Assembly (NCBI GenBank): GCA_036320915.1
Contig: JAXBDG010000006.1
Coordinates: 868,001-932,000 of the forward strand
Direction of reading: 5' to 3'
Source: Linnemannia elongata
Taxonomy: Eukaryota > Mortierellomycota > Mortierellomycetes > Mortierellales > Mortierellaceae
Length of the DNA: 64,000 nt
The notes under the pieces are model-generated. The model was not told the origin of the DNA and ran no database searches. It saw only the letters and a list, made by a program, of their open reading frames with translations. The translations under genes and the position numbers were made by a program. Of the stretch, positions 10,063 through 24,044 are shown in pieces. Position 1 is the first letter of the stretch; each line of letters starts with the position of its first letter.

Positions 10063-11334
10063 CACGGATTTGTCCTGCTTGAGCAACGTCGGAGCACGAG
10101 CCTCTTGTCCTGTGGGAGTGATCGCATGTTGAAAGAGAACTGTACTGTTGTATAGTAGGAGGACAGGAGCAGATAGCTAGATGGGTAGATGGGTTGAAGG
10201 TTGAAAAGCCGGATGGCAATGGGAAAGGATAATTGCAAACGGTTTCATTCACCTTGCCCATTTTGTGGTCATTCGACTCTCTTCTTTCTGCTGTCTTGAA
10301 GAAAAGGACAACAAGAGTTGAGTTTTTGCTTGATGCAAGAACAATATCAGAGGAAAAAGAAACATTAGATGTCCAAGTGGTATGTAGACTGGAAGAACAG
10401 AGAGATATTCGCGCATGTCGAAGTGTGATGAATACTGACGATTTATCCCAGGATAGTACATGCCGTTGATCATAAACCGTTCAGCCAGATCGTCGATCAG
10501 TTGCTTTCCTATTCGAGACATCATTTTCAGCGCCGAAGGTCAAGAAAAGGTAGAGGCTATCTGGATCAAGGATGCTGTCAAGACCACGATTAAGATAGAA
10601 AGCAACAAATGCTTGAATCGCAAACTGTAGGATTGTTGTTCATGCAAACCTGTGAACGCTTGCGGACTTCTATCAAACCCCACCCCACTCAGGAGTCAGC
10701 AACATACATCCACTTTTTTCAGCCTCTGTCTTTCGCTCCTCTCCATTATCTTCGTGATTTTCATTGTCGCCAAAATTACAACCGAGCTAGCATTACCTCT
10801 CTGGACCATCTACCTGATGAATTCCCAGAGGACTCCTATTGGTGTCTTTGCTCACAAGCGCGTCTGGCTATTTTGCGCATCCAAAGTGTCCAACCGACTT
10901 ATACTCATTCAAAACCAACGTGAGGACCCTAGCCTCCATCCAGGAACCTACACATACAACTTGAGTATGAACTGGCCCACATCTTCAAGAATCTACAGCC
11001 CTCAGAGGAGCCACCACATAACTCAATACCATGACAAACATTTCAGCAGATGCCGTCAAAAAATACAACGCCACCAAAATATTCCCCTTGGTCTCATTTC
11101 TCTACATTCCTACTCTCTCCACAATCTCAATTCACAAATACAAACATGATCCTTGTCAAAGCACTCAATGCCAAGGAAGAGCAAACAAAACAAAGAAAGG
11201 AAGCGACTTTTTTTTGATACGAGAACGATGGTATACAGTGCTTTTTAATAATGCTTTTTTCTCCGTATTAAAAAAAAAAAAGGAGTGAAGGAAGAATCTA
11301 ATCAATTACTTTTTGTGTGTCATGAAAAACTAAT
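10063..11334. other. Gene-poor stretch between the BAT2_N fragment and the protease gene
   Basis: Only short open frames occur. One minus-strand frame of 91 codons (10524-10249, beginning MMSRIGKQLIDDLAERF) and one plus-strand frame of 85 codons (11031-11288, beginning MTNISADAVKKYNATKIF) look more protein-like than chance, but neither shows a family motif or a convincing gene structure. Confidence 0.35.
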
Positions 11335-14032
11335 TTACCACTTGACGTCGGAGAAGGTGTAGACCTCATAGTCAGCAGGGTAAACACCCTTGGTGAGCTT
11401 CTTCTGGGCAGCAACGACAACGGAGTAGGTGCCTGAAGGGAGGGTGGCGGAGGCGGTGGCGTTTCTGGAGGCAAAGACCTCACCGTTCCAGATGTAACCA
11501 GCCTGGATAATCTGGCCATCTTTGATGTTCTTCTGGCGACCGGCGAAACCGTAAGCGGGGCCGTTGGTGGTGCTGAGGTAACCCTTGAAGACGTTCTTGT
11601 CATCATAGACGCTGGCGGTCAAGTCGGGAGTGTGAGAGCCGAGGCGGTACAGGATAACGGCGACCTCCTTCTTGAAGTCCCAGGTCTTGCCAGCAGGGGC
11701 GGGAACAAGGTTAGAACCGACAATCTGGGAGAGCTTAGGGTATCCACGCTGAACGTCCATCATGGGAACCTGGGCAACATCTCCCTTAAGACCGGTATAG
11801 GGAATGTGAACGGCAGGGGAGCCCTCGGTCGAGGGGGTGGCAATGACGTATCCAGAGTAGATAGGGAACTGCTTGGCATCACCATCCTTGGGCTCGGCAA
11901 AGTTCAAGGTGATGGTGGCAGACTTGCCGGCGGGGATCTTGACCTTGTTCTGGGAGAAGGCGACGGTGGCAAAGTCCTCCTCGAACTTGATGGCGGGGTT
12001 GGGGTAGCCCTTGCCGTCGTAGTACGAGTTCAAGGCCTCGGCAGGGGTGTGCGAGAGGGTGTAGGTCTCGGTCTTCTTGCCAAAGTTCTTGATGGTGATC
12101 TTGTGGGTCTTGCGGAGGTTGACAGTGTCCAAAAGATCGATGTGGTCGGGGGTCATGGTGGCGGTGGTGGTGAGAGCGTTCATGACGTTGATGAGACCGG
12201 CTCCCTGCTTGGCAGCAGAGACCAAGTTCTTGCCCTTCCAAGGCTTGGTGAGGGTGGCAGTGTTCTTGAAGATCTTGCGGGTCTCAAGACCACGGGGACC
12301 GTTCTTCTTGCCCTCGTAGAAAAGAGCCTGGGAACCGGCGACGTAGGGGGAGGACATCGAGGTACCGGACAAGACGGCGTAACCGCCGTTGGCGAGAGGG
12401 TAGGTCGACAAGATGTTTCCACCGGGACCACCGATATCGGGCTTGGAGCGGAGATCTCCGTCAAGACCGTAGGACGAGAAGTCAGAGACGGTGCCACCAC
12501 CCTCAACCGTAACATCCGAGGGAGTCTTGGACCAGGTAATGACTTCGGCAGCGTTCTTCTTGTAGGCAGCAATGACAGCCTCGCCAGCTGCATTCTCGAT
12601 GGAAGCCATGGGGAATCCAGCGATACCTCCGATGTTGGTCATACCGACGGGGGTGGTAGCGGTGAGAAGACCGGCAGCACCAGTGTTCTTGGCAATGGTG
12701 GCACGGGCACCAGAACCGCAGCGAGTGTAGTCACCGAGGGCGAGGACGACCTTACCCTTGACATCGACGCCAGTGTAGGCAGCGGCATCGCATCCGTCCT
12801 GGAGGACACCAGCCTTGTCAAAGAGAGGGACCAAGGTGGCCGAGGCAGGGAGATCAATGACCTTGCCATAGTTGGCGGCGGGGGAGTACGAGTACTTGCC
12901 ACCGGCATAGTTGAAGGTCTGGAAGCGGCCGAAGGCGTTAGTGAAAGAGGCGACGGAGGTCGAGTCGTCACCGAGACCGGTGTTACCGACCATCCAGACA
13001 CCCTCGGAACCGTCGTTACCGGCAGAAGCGATCAAAGTCAAGCCCATCTTGGAGAGCTTGTCACTGAGGGCAGCAGTGGGGTTGCCCTTGTAGGAGGAAC
13101 CACCTCCGAGGGACATGTTGATGATCTATTTTTATGTTAAAGAATATCATTGATTAAGAATGGTTCCTGAAAATTGATCAAAACATCCGATCAATATCCA
13201 ATGAATAAATGAAGAGACTTACGTTCATGCCGTCGTTGAAAGCCTTCTCCATGGCAGCAAGAAGAACATCGGTACCAGAGTTGCCAGAGCATCCAAAGAC
13301 ACGGTAGGCTCCCAAGGTGACCTCGGGGGCAACACCGACGAAAGGCTGAGGGGGGGCATTGGCACCAGTGATGTTGCGGGCGTCACCTCCGACAATACCG
13401 GCAACGTGGGATCCGTGTCCCTGGCAATCCATGGGGTCAGAGTCGGGCTTGGGCTCGTTACTGCCGGTGTAGGCATCACCGACAAAGTCCCAACCGTACT
13501 TGACACGGCAGTCCTTGCCGTAGCGGGAGAAGCATCCCTCGGTGGCGCCCTTGGCAGCAAAGGCGGGGTGCTTGTAGTCAACACCAGTATCGATGATACC
13601 GACCTTGACACCCTTACCGGTCAACTTGAGCTTTCTGTGGACAATGTCGACACCAGTCATGTGGTGGAGGGAGACGGCCTCGGGGTCGGTGGCCTTGACG
13701 GTGCTCTTCTGGATCTTGGGGATCGAGTGGAGGGTGATGGGCCAGACGTTCTTGACACCGGGGAGGGAGGCGATGACACGACCGTCGTGCTTGGAGTTGA
13801 CGGAGATGGCAGCTCCGTTGAAGACATCGTACTCGTTGCGGACCTTGTAGTCGATCTTGCGGGAGTTCAAGGCGTTTCTGGCATCAGCGTGGCTGTAACC
13901 GTCGTGGTACTCGATAATGTACTTGTTGGGGACAACGTTGTTGGCATCAACGAGACCGTCGAGGTCGTGGAAGGTACCAGCGGAAACCAAGGTGACGGCG
14001 GCAAGGGCAGAGAGGATAGCGGCGACCTTCAT
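11335..14032 (-). CDS. Secreted subtilisin-like serine protease with PA domain (S8)
   Basis: Secreted endopeptidase of the large subtilase group. Two exons, 14032-13223 and 13125-11335, give 866 residues. There is a signal peptide at 1-19 (MKVAAILSALAAVTLVSAG) and an inhibitor_I9-type propeptide at about 36-115 (KYIIEYHDGYSHADARNAL). The catalytic domain carries Asp148 in VGIIDTGVDY, His206 in CQGHGSHVAG, oxyanion Asn307 in SAGNDG, and Ser526 in SGTSMSSPYVAG. A PA-type insert (about 365-460; GKVVLALGDYTRCG, GAAGLLTAT) sits between Asn and Ser. The C-terminal third contains an Fn3-like domain (THKITIKNFGKKTETYTLS). The single intron is 97 nt. It resembles fungal minor extracellular (Vpr-like) proteases that release peptides from protein substrates. 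Codon use is strongly biased to C-ending codons, which suggests high expression. Confidence 0.93.
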
Positions 14033-14239
14033 TTTGATGAATGAATCGATGAGAGGATTGAAAGTAGATAGGGGTTGGTGGTGATGATGTCTGTAGAAGA
14101 CTGGATGGGGGTTACCGTAGAGGCAGGGAGGGGGTGGTGGAAGGGGAGAGGGTGGGGAGGGTTGGGGGGAGGTAAGGTAATTGAAGAGAGTCTTGAAGGC
14201 TAAAGAAAAAAAAAGGGAAAATTAGCGGGAGTGGCCCTG

Positions 14240-14250
14240 GTATTTAAAGG
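14240..14250 (-). promoter_or_regulatory. TATA-like element upstream of the subtilase gene
   Basis: CCTTTAAATAC on the minus strand, about 210 bases upstream of the ATG at 14032. The interval between it and the ATG reads pyrimidine-rich on the coding strand, which would fit a leader. Position and sequence suggest a core promoter, but nothing in the sequence proves it. Confidence 0.35.
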
Positions 14251-17200
14251 TGAAGACGAGGATGAGTGGATGGTTCTCCAGGGAAAGAAAGGGACATGGG
14301 ATTTGAGAGGTACATGCGTATCGCGAGAACTTTCCCTGGAAACTGCAAGGGACAGAGAAGGGGGTGGCCGTTCTGCTATTGAGTTGTTTCTCTTAAGCGT
14401 GTATGAGTGTATAGAGTACAGAAAAGGCAAGGAAAGCGCCCAGATGTTATCCTTGTGCTTGTGTCTGCCAAAGAAGAGACTCTTTACCTGTCCTCGGATG
14501 CGCGTTGTTCGAAGGGGACGAGAGCAATCATTGCAGTGGTCCAAATCTTATTTGTATGGTCAAATGCTATTCGAAGAGAGTATGGGTGAGCCCGTTCACA
14601 ACAACAAGGAGTGGTGAGCAAGGGTACAGCGGACTGTACAAATAACAAAACCAAACGACAAAACAGTAACAGGGCTTATACCGAGGAAATGATTGTATGG
14701 GTTTGGGGGGGTGATAGTTCAGTGACAGTGAGCGTGGTAACAACAGGGGGCGTTAGAATCAAAGAGGAGATGATAACAGTAAAAGGAGAGCCAAGATGGA
14801 GGCAAAAAGAAGTGACCCTCCATCCTGTTCATTTGTCATGTACAACTGACTGGAATGCAACCAGGGGTATCTCATTTTTTGTATCCCTGCTCTACTACTA
14901 CATCCAAATGACTAACATGATATGAGTGACCATTGGCAGAGAGCATCGTGACAAAGGGGGGAGCAGAGGATGAAAGTCAAAGGACTTTGTCACCTTGTTA
15001 TTCTCGGCTGCTGTTCGACTGATGATGTTGTTGTGTTGTTGACCTCAATTCCTCACAATTAGGGAGACAAGCATGACAAGAGTGGAAGATGAATAATGAA
15101 TACACTGGTGAGCCGTAAGGGAAACCTTTAGGGAGTAAGAAGGGGCGAGTCAGGCTGTTGTTGTCGACCTTACCCTTGAGTAATAAGTGGTCAATTGACT
15201 AGTCTACTCGCACACCATGCGGGCACTCGTGTGCGCAATTTTAGAGGTTAAAAGAGACTTGAAGGGAAAAGGAATAGAAAACCAAATGTAACGCTCTCAA
15301 CTCACGTCAAAGTTCAATATCTCATTTCGCAACCGTCGCGGTCAACAGCATCCAACAACAGATGGCAATTGAATTGAAAAAATTACATTGTTATTCTCGT
15401 GTTCACCTCTCTCATGTCATTTCTGCCTTTGAGACGTGACTTTCTGTCTGTCCGTCTGTCTGTACATCTGCCTGTCTGCCTGGGAAAATGGATTCGCAGA
15501 ACATGGTGCCGCTCGCCATTCGCCATATGTCCACAAAGAGCAACGAAAAACAACAGCACTAAGCCGGCGTCAGTCTGTAACCATTGAGAAACATTCTTAA
15601 TCGCTTCTTTTCGTGAAAAGAAGAGGCTGTTCTTCATTTTCCTGCCCTGCTGAACATCAACCCGGCTGTTTGCTGTTTGTTGTTGTTGTTTACCTTTGTC
15701 CCTTTTTTTCTATTTTCAGATGACAACCCTCTTGGCTCGTTCATTTAGTCATCTCGGTCCCTTTTTCTTAATTTCATTACTTTCGATCGTGTTCATTTTT
15801 ATTTTGGTCAATGTTGTTGGTGATCATGCTCTAGCGTGATGTCCTACCGCCATCAACACATACATACTCACTCTGGACCCCTTTCACTCAAGGGTCCATT
15901 CTCAAGAACAGAGTTGCTTTTTTGCTATTTTTGTTCTCGTCCACTCCATTGAAGAAGCTTGGCACCACCCACCTGTTTGAGTTCCTTCTGTCGTTTACCG
16001 AGAACCGTCCAGAAGTAAACAAAGCACTCTCTTAAATTACACAAAATCACACTTCTAAAGAGAACCTCCTCCCTCCCTTCCCATGATGAAGAAAAGTAAG
16101 GGTAGGGGGTGTGTTGTGAACTGCTCTCAAGAGTAATGAGAAAAGTGCTCTCAACTCTTAACAGAGGGACTAGAGACCAAGCTTTCCTTTTTTAACCCTC
16201 CAAGGTACCTCTTCTCATTCTGTCCATGTCTCTCATGTCGACATGGGTATTACATACACCTTCACTCTGTCAGCCCGGAACCAACACCATTCTCCTTCAG
16301 GGACCGAAAAGACACACGCTCCCCTGCGGCCCGTTGACCAATCATATCGAGTGACTTTTGGATCACTTCCCATTGGCCGCCTTTTTCAAAACACTCATCA
16401 CACTCACACGCATTTCACTTTGCCTCTAATCAAATACCGGCTGACTGTCGCAGCGCTTTCTTGATTCAGGGAAACAAAGAGAAAAAAAACTACTGACGGC
16501 CCCCCGCCTTGCAATGGATTCTCTTTTGCGCCATTGCATGTATTCATTGTTGGTTGTTCGCTAGTTCGTTCGATTAGTTAGGCTAGCTGCAAGGTTGATG
16601 CAGGCACATATGTTTTTATCGATGCATTGTTTGGATTAACTGTTGGTTTCTGGGGTTGTGAGTTTGTTGTTAGGCTTGTTCTAGCCCTTCCCTCCTCTTT
16701 GATCTCTTTTTTTATTTTTTGTGTTTGTTTACACCAGAGCCATTAGTCGGTGCGCCCTGTTCCCTTTCATGCCATCTTCACAAACTGAAATACAATGCTC
16801 TGTGGGAAAGTAGAACCCAAGAGAAACGCAATATCAACAAAAACATCAATTAAAATAACAATCATAACAGAAAACAAAACAAACATGCATGGGGTGTTGT
16901 TGTTGTTGTTGTTGTTGTTGTTATTGCAAGGCCAGACTTTACCGTTCTTGTGCTCTGTCGGTGCGGGCCGTTGGTGGTTACATGGTGTTCAATTGGTTCT
17001 GTTCACCCACGTTCCTAAATTTGTTCGTGCCTCTCCAACGATCCTTTTTGAACATGAACATAAACACGGACGTATGGGGTGATATGTCGTGTTGTCGATC
17101 GTTGGGGTGAAAATGAAGGAGGAAGAGTGAAGTAGGGTTTGTTCATTCATTTCTTCAAGGTTCAATGGCCCTGAACGAGAAAAAATCGGGGGAAAGATCT

Positions 17201-19101
17201 TCTTTTCCTCACACATGTATCATACACTCCTTCATTAGACATGTAATTGCCCCATCGTTGTTTTCACTCCTCTCCATGCCCATCTCTCATGTTCTCACAA
17301 AATAATGAATGATACTTCATCCCGTCCCCTACTATTTGTCAATCCATCTCGCAAATCGAATTAACCCATGGCACAATCGGGCTCCTTCACTTTCCCTTCC
17401 TTTCCTTCTTTCAGGGACTATCCCTCTTTGCTGAAGCAATTCACGGATTAACAAGAAAACGAGAGGAGATTGAAAAAAAAAAACCAGAGTAGCCCTCTCG
17501 TATTCTTTCAATCGGGATGAAGGATACATCGTTACGATAAGCACTGGTTGAGTCTGTCATCCACTTTTTTTTGAACCCTTACCTTTGACATAATCCCTTG
17601 TCCTTCCCTAGACAGGAACATCCACTCGCATTCCTTCCAGACTTTCCATCGATTCCTCAATTCTCACCCATGGCTCTCTCTCGTCCTCACTTGCATACGC
17701 TTACAAGAGATATGCGCCACTATCATCCTCTGTCTGCAAGAGTACGTGACAAAACAGACCCTGCCTCTAGACTCCTCCCACCTCCTCTCATTCGCTCGTT
17801 CTACTCCAGTCCATTTGCTCTGGAGCATGACAAAGGAGCGCCAGAAGGACAGAAATCGATGGAAGACCAAATATGAGACGATAAGCAAGGAAGGTACGAT
17901 GCATGTAACTACATGTCCTGTCATGTCCTGCAATGCCCGTTGAGCTCTCATCCACCCTCTTCCTCTCTCTCTTTCTCTCTCTCTAATGTCGATGCACAGT
18001 AGAACTTCCCGGGGGCGAAATCTTACCCGGATACTGTCCCCGAGAAAAGAGAAGGAAGTACCCATCCGAGAGTACCCCCTAGAAAGCCGATTTGCTCATC
18101 TTCTCCTCCTCTTCTTCTCTTTTCAAAAATAGAGGGAGATAGAGAGAAAGAGAGAAGGATAGGGTTAATTCCCAAAGATTACTCATGAGAAAGTCTCTTT
18201 CACGCGTCCAGTCATGAGCCATCGCGTTATTTGACTTTTATTTTTATTTATTTTTTGGCATTTTGGGTGCTTTTTTGTTCACTGAAGATCGGCATGGAGG
18301 ACGCGCTCCCTTTTATTCTTCCCCCTTGAGGTTGGAGAGGATGCCAAAATGAGACACGCCGCCTATTCAACCAGCATCCAAGACAGAAAATCCAACAGTG
18401 TCTGATGAGAACAAAAAGAGAGAGAGAGAGAAAGTGCTCACAAATGTGGCGTAAAAAAACACACATACACAGACACACACAAGAAGAGCACCCTTCTAAC
18501 AAAACGAAAAATGGACGAGACTGACGAGAGAGGTCATCAACAGCAATGAAGAGGGGGAGGGGCAATGAAAGATAAGGTTAATGGACACCACTTCCCCATC
18601 TCTCCTGAACAAACCAATCTCAATTGGTTCAATTATAATGCTTTCGTAGGATGCCCAACAACACACATCCTTTCGCCAAAGATAGTCAGGAGCCGTCGCG
18701 TTGCTATTGTTGAGCAAATGGAAGACTGGCTCCATTGGTTCATTTCTTTGGGTTTGCTTCCTGGGAAGTAAGGGCAGGGCGCCGCGCAGTTGTTGTTGTT
18801 GTTGTTTGTTTATGCCAAAGTGCCTTGATGGGAATCTCTCTTCTCTTCTCTCATCACAAACAGTCTTCGCGAGGGAAGAGGAGAGAAGGTCAACAGAAAA
18901 CAACATCACCTGCACGATGCACAAGAGCACACCTCATCTACATTCTCCCTCCTCCATCTTCTCTTTTCTCTTCACTCCTACTCACTCATCCCCATCCCCA
19001 TCGACACAAATTAGTTTAACAAAAAACAACAACGCGATAGATGGTGATAGCTCTTGAGTCATTTTAATAGATACAATCTTCTCAATATCCTATACCTACT
19101 C
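14251..19101. other. Long gene-poor interval (about 4.9 kb)
   Basis: All open frames are short, low-complexity or overlapping on both strands. I saw no protein motif, tRNA box pair or transposon signature. It contains simple repeats: a CTGT/CCGT-rich run at about 15440-15480, TTG trinucleotides at about 16893-16922, CT runs near 17950-17985 and GA runs at 18417-18432. It could hold the upstream control region of the protease, long non-coding RNAs or degraded elements, but I cannot support a specific feature. Confidence 0.5.
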
Positions 19102-21657
19102 CTACAACAAGGCGGCCTCGGTGTTGGCAAGCCATTCACGCAAGTTCTCGGCCTTGCCCAACTTTGTGATCGCATACAGCGCAGCCTGCGCCATCAAGCC
19201 AAGGGCCCTCTTACTCACATTCTCCAAGGTATCACAGCTAGTATGTTATAGCGGATGGATGTGGGAAATGGGCGACAGATATGGTTAGCTTCTGCTGCTT
19301 TGCTTACACTCGCTGTTCTCACTTTTCCAAACTCCGTGATCCCTTGCAGCAAGACAGACATGCCATGCGGCTCTCCATGTCGCCATATCAAAACCAAATA
19401 ACACACAAAACAACAAACAGGCGCCCAGCTGCTGCTCTCATACTCTTCCCTCGCTTCCTCCTATCAGATACAGCAACAGTCATATTCGTTACCTTTGATG
19501 ATAGCATGGATCCAGAGGGGCATTTGCAAAGCCTCCGAAGAGAGTCCGCTGCTCCATTGTCTTTCTCTCGCCAGCGCCCGTGAGCAATCCCCCGGAGGGG
19601 ATACCTTCGAGGAGGAACGGCAAAAAGTCGCTTCCTCCCGTCATATCCGTGTATTCGTATCCCTCACTCTTTGAATCAAAGTACTCGATCAACAGGTGGT
19701 CAATCTTGGATGAAGGTCCGACCAATGCTTCTGGTGCCGTCTTGCCATCATGGACCTATGAATTCCATAGTTATAGCGTCAACTGGTCAGAAATGTATAG
19801 TAAGGCGTCATGGCCAATATAGAACATAGACATCTAGGCATAGGCACTTACATAGGGAACATAGTTGGGACTGGCAAGCATGTCGAAGTTCATATTCATG
19901 GCAATCTTGTCCTTGGCCTCCTGATCCTTAACCAATTCGCGAACATAGTGTCTCGATCCCAAGAGTCCAATCTCCTCAGCACCCCACCATCCAAAAACAA
20001 TCTTGTTCTTCAGCCTATAATTGTTCTTGGCCATCACAAGAGCGATCTCCAACAATGACGACGAGCCAGAGCCATTGTCGACCATACCGGGTCCCTCGGG
20101 AACAGAGTCAAGATGAGCTCCCAAGACAATGGTGTCATCGTCATCGCCTCCTCTGGTGGTGCAGAGGACGTTGATGGTGGGCTCGACTGTCATTCTGTTG
20201 ACGGTCTTCAGGTTCAAGACGACCTTGTCCTGGTTTTGGAGAAGAGTCGATCCGAGCGAGTTGGTGATTGACAAGACGGGGATCGAAATCAAGGGGTCGC
20301 CCTCTTTCCAAGCCGTGATGCGAATCCGAGAGAACAACAGTGCCTTGCGCTTGGGGTTGTTGTAAAACAGAACTCCTGTTGCTCCAGCCTAGTTGCAAGA
20401 TAGAAAATGTACTGTTAGATCCTGATTCCTCCAGGTACAACACGTGCTAATCGACCATTTATCCGTGATAATAATGAGACGAATGATACGTACGTTCTCG
20501 GCGTTGTAGGCAGCCTCCCAGAGCTCGCAGGGCCCTCCCTCCTGGATGACGGCAATCTTGCCTCTGACCTTCGTGTGGTCCTTAGCAGAGCAGCCATTGT
20601 TGTCGACACCCCGGATCGACTGGTTCTTGAGCTTCGCCGAAGGACCTCCATACCTGAAGTCTGATGTGAAAGTAATGGCACACAAAAAGGAGACGAAATC
20701 ATGTTAGCGGGACATTAAAATAAATAATAAGTGTGCGCGGCGTCTTCCATGGCAAAATCCCGACTCATTTCCATTTCTGTGTTGTCGTGTGACAACGAAT
20801 AGATTGATATTGACGGGTACACCCAGCTGACTCACTCTGAAAGTCAACCTTGTTCTGGTAGAGAACATGGCTGTCGATAGAACCAATACCCGAACTTGTC
20901 AACACGGGCGCCTCCAGTTCAGACCACACAGGGACCTTGAACTCTTGGGTCGAAATATCGCAGTACTTGTGTGCTTTCTTCTGAAGCTGTGTCTGGACAT
21001 AGTCGGCCGATGCCATGTATCCGTTAGTGACCGATCGCGAGTTATTATGCTGCAATGCAATTGCATAAAGTTCTTCCAGATGGCTGAACACGGCAGGTGT
21101 TGTCAACTTGTCGGAAAGTGGCGACTTTGGAGGTTCATCTATTCGAGCGAGAACAACACAACGAACAGTGAGATTTTCCTGAATAAAATACTCTCACGCT
21201 CATCTATCCCGCTCTACTGGCCGATTTGTCATGCCATTGCTATCAAAGGTTCAATTGCTGACAATCAAGTGTTCGCGGTGCATTTAAGAAGAGTTCACTG
21301 AGATGTAAACGAACCGTGGGGTTTGACAAGGCGAATCATGAGCGCGGTGCTGAGGCCGATAAAGACGAGGCCAATTGCTCCATAGGTCACATAGCGACGG
21401 TTCCTTGAAGGTGCCTGTTGACGAGGGCCTGAGAATAGAAAAAACAAGAAAAGTAACCCCACGCGAGCGTGAAAAGAGCATGAGTCGTACAGTTATACTT
21501 TCTTATTATTATTTTTCGAAGCCCGAAGTCGAACAAACTCTTGCTTGAGAATGACATGGTGTGCGCCATTCGTTGTTGAGAAAGACAAGAGGAGAGGTCA
21601 ATTACCGCCGTTGGATGAGGGTAGCAAGGGTTGGTTCTCTCCTGCGGGGTCAGCCAT
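19102..21657 (-). CDS. Membrane-anchored M28 zinc aminopeptidase
   Basis: Exons: 21657-21606, 21428-21315, 21138-20836, 20660-20494, 20388-19852, 19755-19493 and 19237-19102, giving 523 residues. It starts as a type II membrane protein: cytosolic MADPAGENQPLLPSNGG, basic RNRR, then a membrane span at about 31-50 (VTYGAIGLVFIGLSTALMIR). A partial PA domain follows (VRGKIAVIQEGGPCELW, GATGVLFYNN). The M28 metal site is complete: His in LGAHLDSV, Asp in MVDNGSGSSS, Glu-Glu in WGAEEIGLLGS, Asp in MNFDMLASPNY, and a late His in LDPCYHQSCD. It resembles vacuolar aminopeptidase Y (Ape3) and related lumenal peptidases, so an endomembrane or vacuolar lumen role is likely. The donor of intron 2 (GTTCGT) is non-consensus but gives the right phase. 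Confidence 0.9.
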
Positions 21658-23970
21658 AGTGTCCGTTGTATATGTTTCTTGTTATTGGCGGGTATGGGTG
21701 TGGGAAGTTAAGTTGGTGAAGTAAAGAAGAAAGCCAGTCGAAGCGTGCGCATGGGAATTTTTGTGTAAGAGTGTGTGTGAAAACCGACTGGCAGGCTGGA
21801 CACAGAAAACGGAGCAGTATCACATGACCATCCGCAGCAAACGCGTCGAGGAAGAAAAAGGAAATGCACACTGGGTTCTCGTTCACCTACTCCTACTCCT
21901 AGCAGAAAGAGCATTGATATGGGCCATTTCCTGACCCGCAACAGTCTTCGACTCCACTCCAGCTTCTTCTCTGTCTCTATCCTCTTCTTCCCCATGCTCC
22001 TCCCTCTTCCTTTAAACAACACGTCTGGCCATAGAACCGTAGGACCGCTCGAAATGCTCGCCAAAATGACGAAACTAGCAAAACCTCCTGAAATGAACAA
22101 ACAGTACGAACACAGACAAAGATAAGGAACAAGCATCAATACATCATCCAGTTCCATCGACTCCCTCAGCGCTCGTTTTCTTCTACTCTCAGTGAGCAAA
22201 GAAAACGATAGACGCAAAGAAAAAAAAATGCCAAACAGCCGGGACCCTTTTACGTACGATGATGCAAAATGACGGCATCCAATCCTATTTACCAATCCAA
22301 CGATTCCCTTCTGTTCCTGGTCGAATGTTTGCTTCTCTCTCCTTTCCTAGCGCCAAAATGATGAATAAATAGTCGCTCAACTATCAAAGCGTCAACTCTT
22401 AGTGACCATGGGCCATCATAGGTGTAACGATATTCAACAATGCGCTCGCTCACTACGTACAGAATGACCGAAATGACAGGTGAAATCGAAAAAAAGTCTA
22501 GTCTCTTTGTCCACTGTAAGTTAACTATCCCCTCTTTCCTGATAACAAACAGCGACTCACTTTGTTCATGCTGGCGCAGCGAAGGCTGGCTGTCAGAAGG
22601 TCCAATGAAGGCAAGTCAAGTCATGTCAAATCAAGGCATGAATGGAAACGAGCCACGATTCCACCTCCCCCCTCCCTTTTCCTTCACCCAATAGATAGGC
22701 ATGAACAATTTTGGCACCGCATGCACAAGCCAAAGACATGAAAAGAAAGCGCGCACAGTAAAAGGGGCGAGAGAGAGAGAGAAAAAAAAACAGAGGGGTC
22801 CTTTACAACAGACATATCATCTTCAACTATGGCCTCCTTTAATCGTTGATGATGAACGAGACCCCTTCTCCTCGCCCTTTCTCTTTCCCCTTCCCCTTCT
22901 TCCCTGTTGCTTTTGCCTTGTCCTCGTCTCCCATTCTCTATCATCATCAATCATCATTCGCCTTGGGCTTGGCTTGGGTAACCTGTGGAAGATTGACCTG
23001 GGTGACAAGAAAAAAATATGAAGAGATAAATAAAATGAAAGAGCGGCTCAGTCGTTGTTATTGTTGCATTTGAGCTTGCTTACTTTGGTTATCAACAAAC
23101 CCTCCTTGGTGTGTGCGCATCTGCGTCGTCCCTCCGTCCGTCGTCCTCGGGAGAGGGACCATTTGTGGGTTCGGCCATGATCGAGAACGTATCAAAAATA
23201 CACAAACAAACAAAGAAACTAATAAGAGACAACACATAATTTCGTGCAGCATGTGCAATTCAGCCTTTTTTGGGTTATCATCTTCATAGTTTTCATTGTA
23301 CCCCAGGGTACGGTATTTGGACCAGTTGTAATCGGTTAGATGAAAAGAGGATCCCACACACACACGATTCACTTGAACTTCTCATTGAGCATAGAGCATT
23401 GAGCAAATTACCACTTTCACAGGAGGAACTACAGGGAAGGGCGGACAAGGAAAGAGAGGAAATGCCCTTTGGGACAAAAACCACATCCAAATCGGAAGGA
23501 GGGAGTGAGTGCCCTTTTTTTTCTTTCGTTTCTTCCCCTAATTGAGTCGAATTTCGATTGCATTCTCAAATGCATGAATGCCCTTGTTTCTCTTTTTTTT
23601 TTCTTTGCTGCCAAACGAAAAAGAGAAGCTAGATATGGTCGATGGGGGTTCATGGTCAAAGATCGTTGTCGTAGATGGAGAAGAGAAGCAGCAGCTACTT
23701 TGGTACCCATGGCTCTCTTATGGTAGCTGGCACCTCTTCTATGAGTCGATGCTGTCAGCAGGCAAGCAGGCAGGCAGAGGGCTAAGTTTATCCTTTTATC
23801 CTGTTGCATGTGCTCGTTATTTATGACCAAGAATAAGCTCTCTCCCTCTTACCAAATTGACTCACAGTGTGATCCTATTGGTCGTGTCTTTCTGATGCGC
23901 GTCCGTCCGTCCGTCGTCGTTTCCGTTATCGCAAAAATCACTTTCAAAAAATGAGGATCCATTGCTCCAT
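21658..23970. other. Intergenic (about 2.3 kb)
   Basis: No supportable gene. Contains GA-rich and CT-rich tracts (for example 22769-22800 and 22870-22935). The bases next to 21657 are the promoter side of the M28 peptidase; those near 24 kb lead into the kinase gene. Confidence 0.45.
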
Positions 23971-23993
23971 GACAGACAGACAGACAGACAGAC

Positions 23994-24044
<51 letters not shown>
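23971..24044. repeat. GACA tetranucleotide microsatellite
   Basis: About 18 GACA units with one GAGA interruption near 23996, located roughly 290 bases upstream of the kinase ATG. It is followed by a T-run and CT-rich leader (24095-24240). Confidence 0.95.

Noticed and set aside
10249..10524. Minus-strand frame MMSRIGKQLIDDLAERF of 91 residues
   Set aside because: The first 50 residues look protein-like, but the rest is low quality and no further exons or family could be recognised.
10652..11149. Plus-strand frame of 165 residues with a hydrophobic stretch near its start
   Set aside because: The hydrophobic run comes from T-rich DNA. No signal-peptide context, introns or conserved motif; overlapping frames are equally open.
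11632..13140. Long plus-strand open frame (502 codons) opposite the subtilase
   Set aside because: It is the mirror of a C-ending-codon-biased gene. Its Gly/Val/Asp-rich composition is an antisense artefact.
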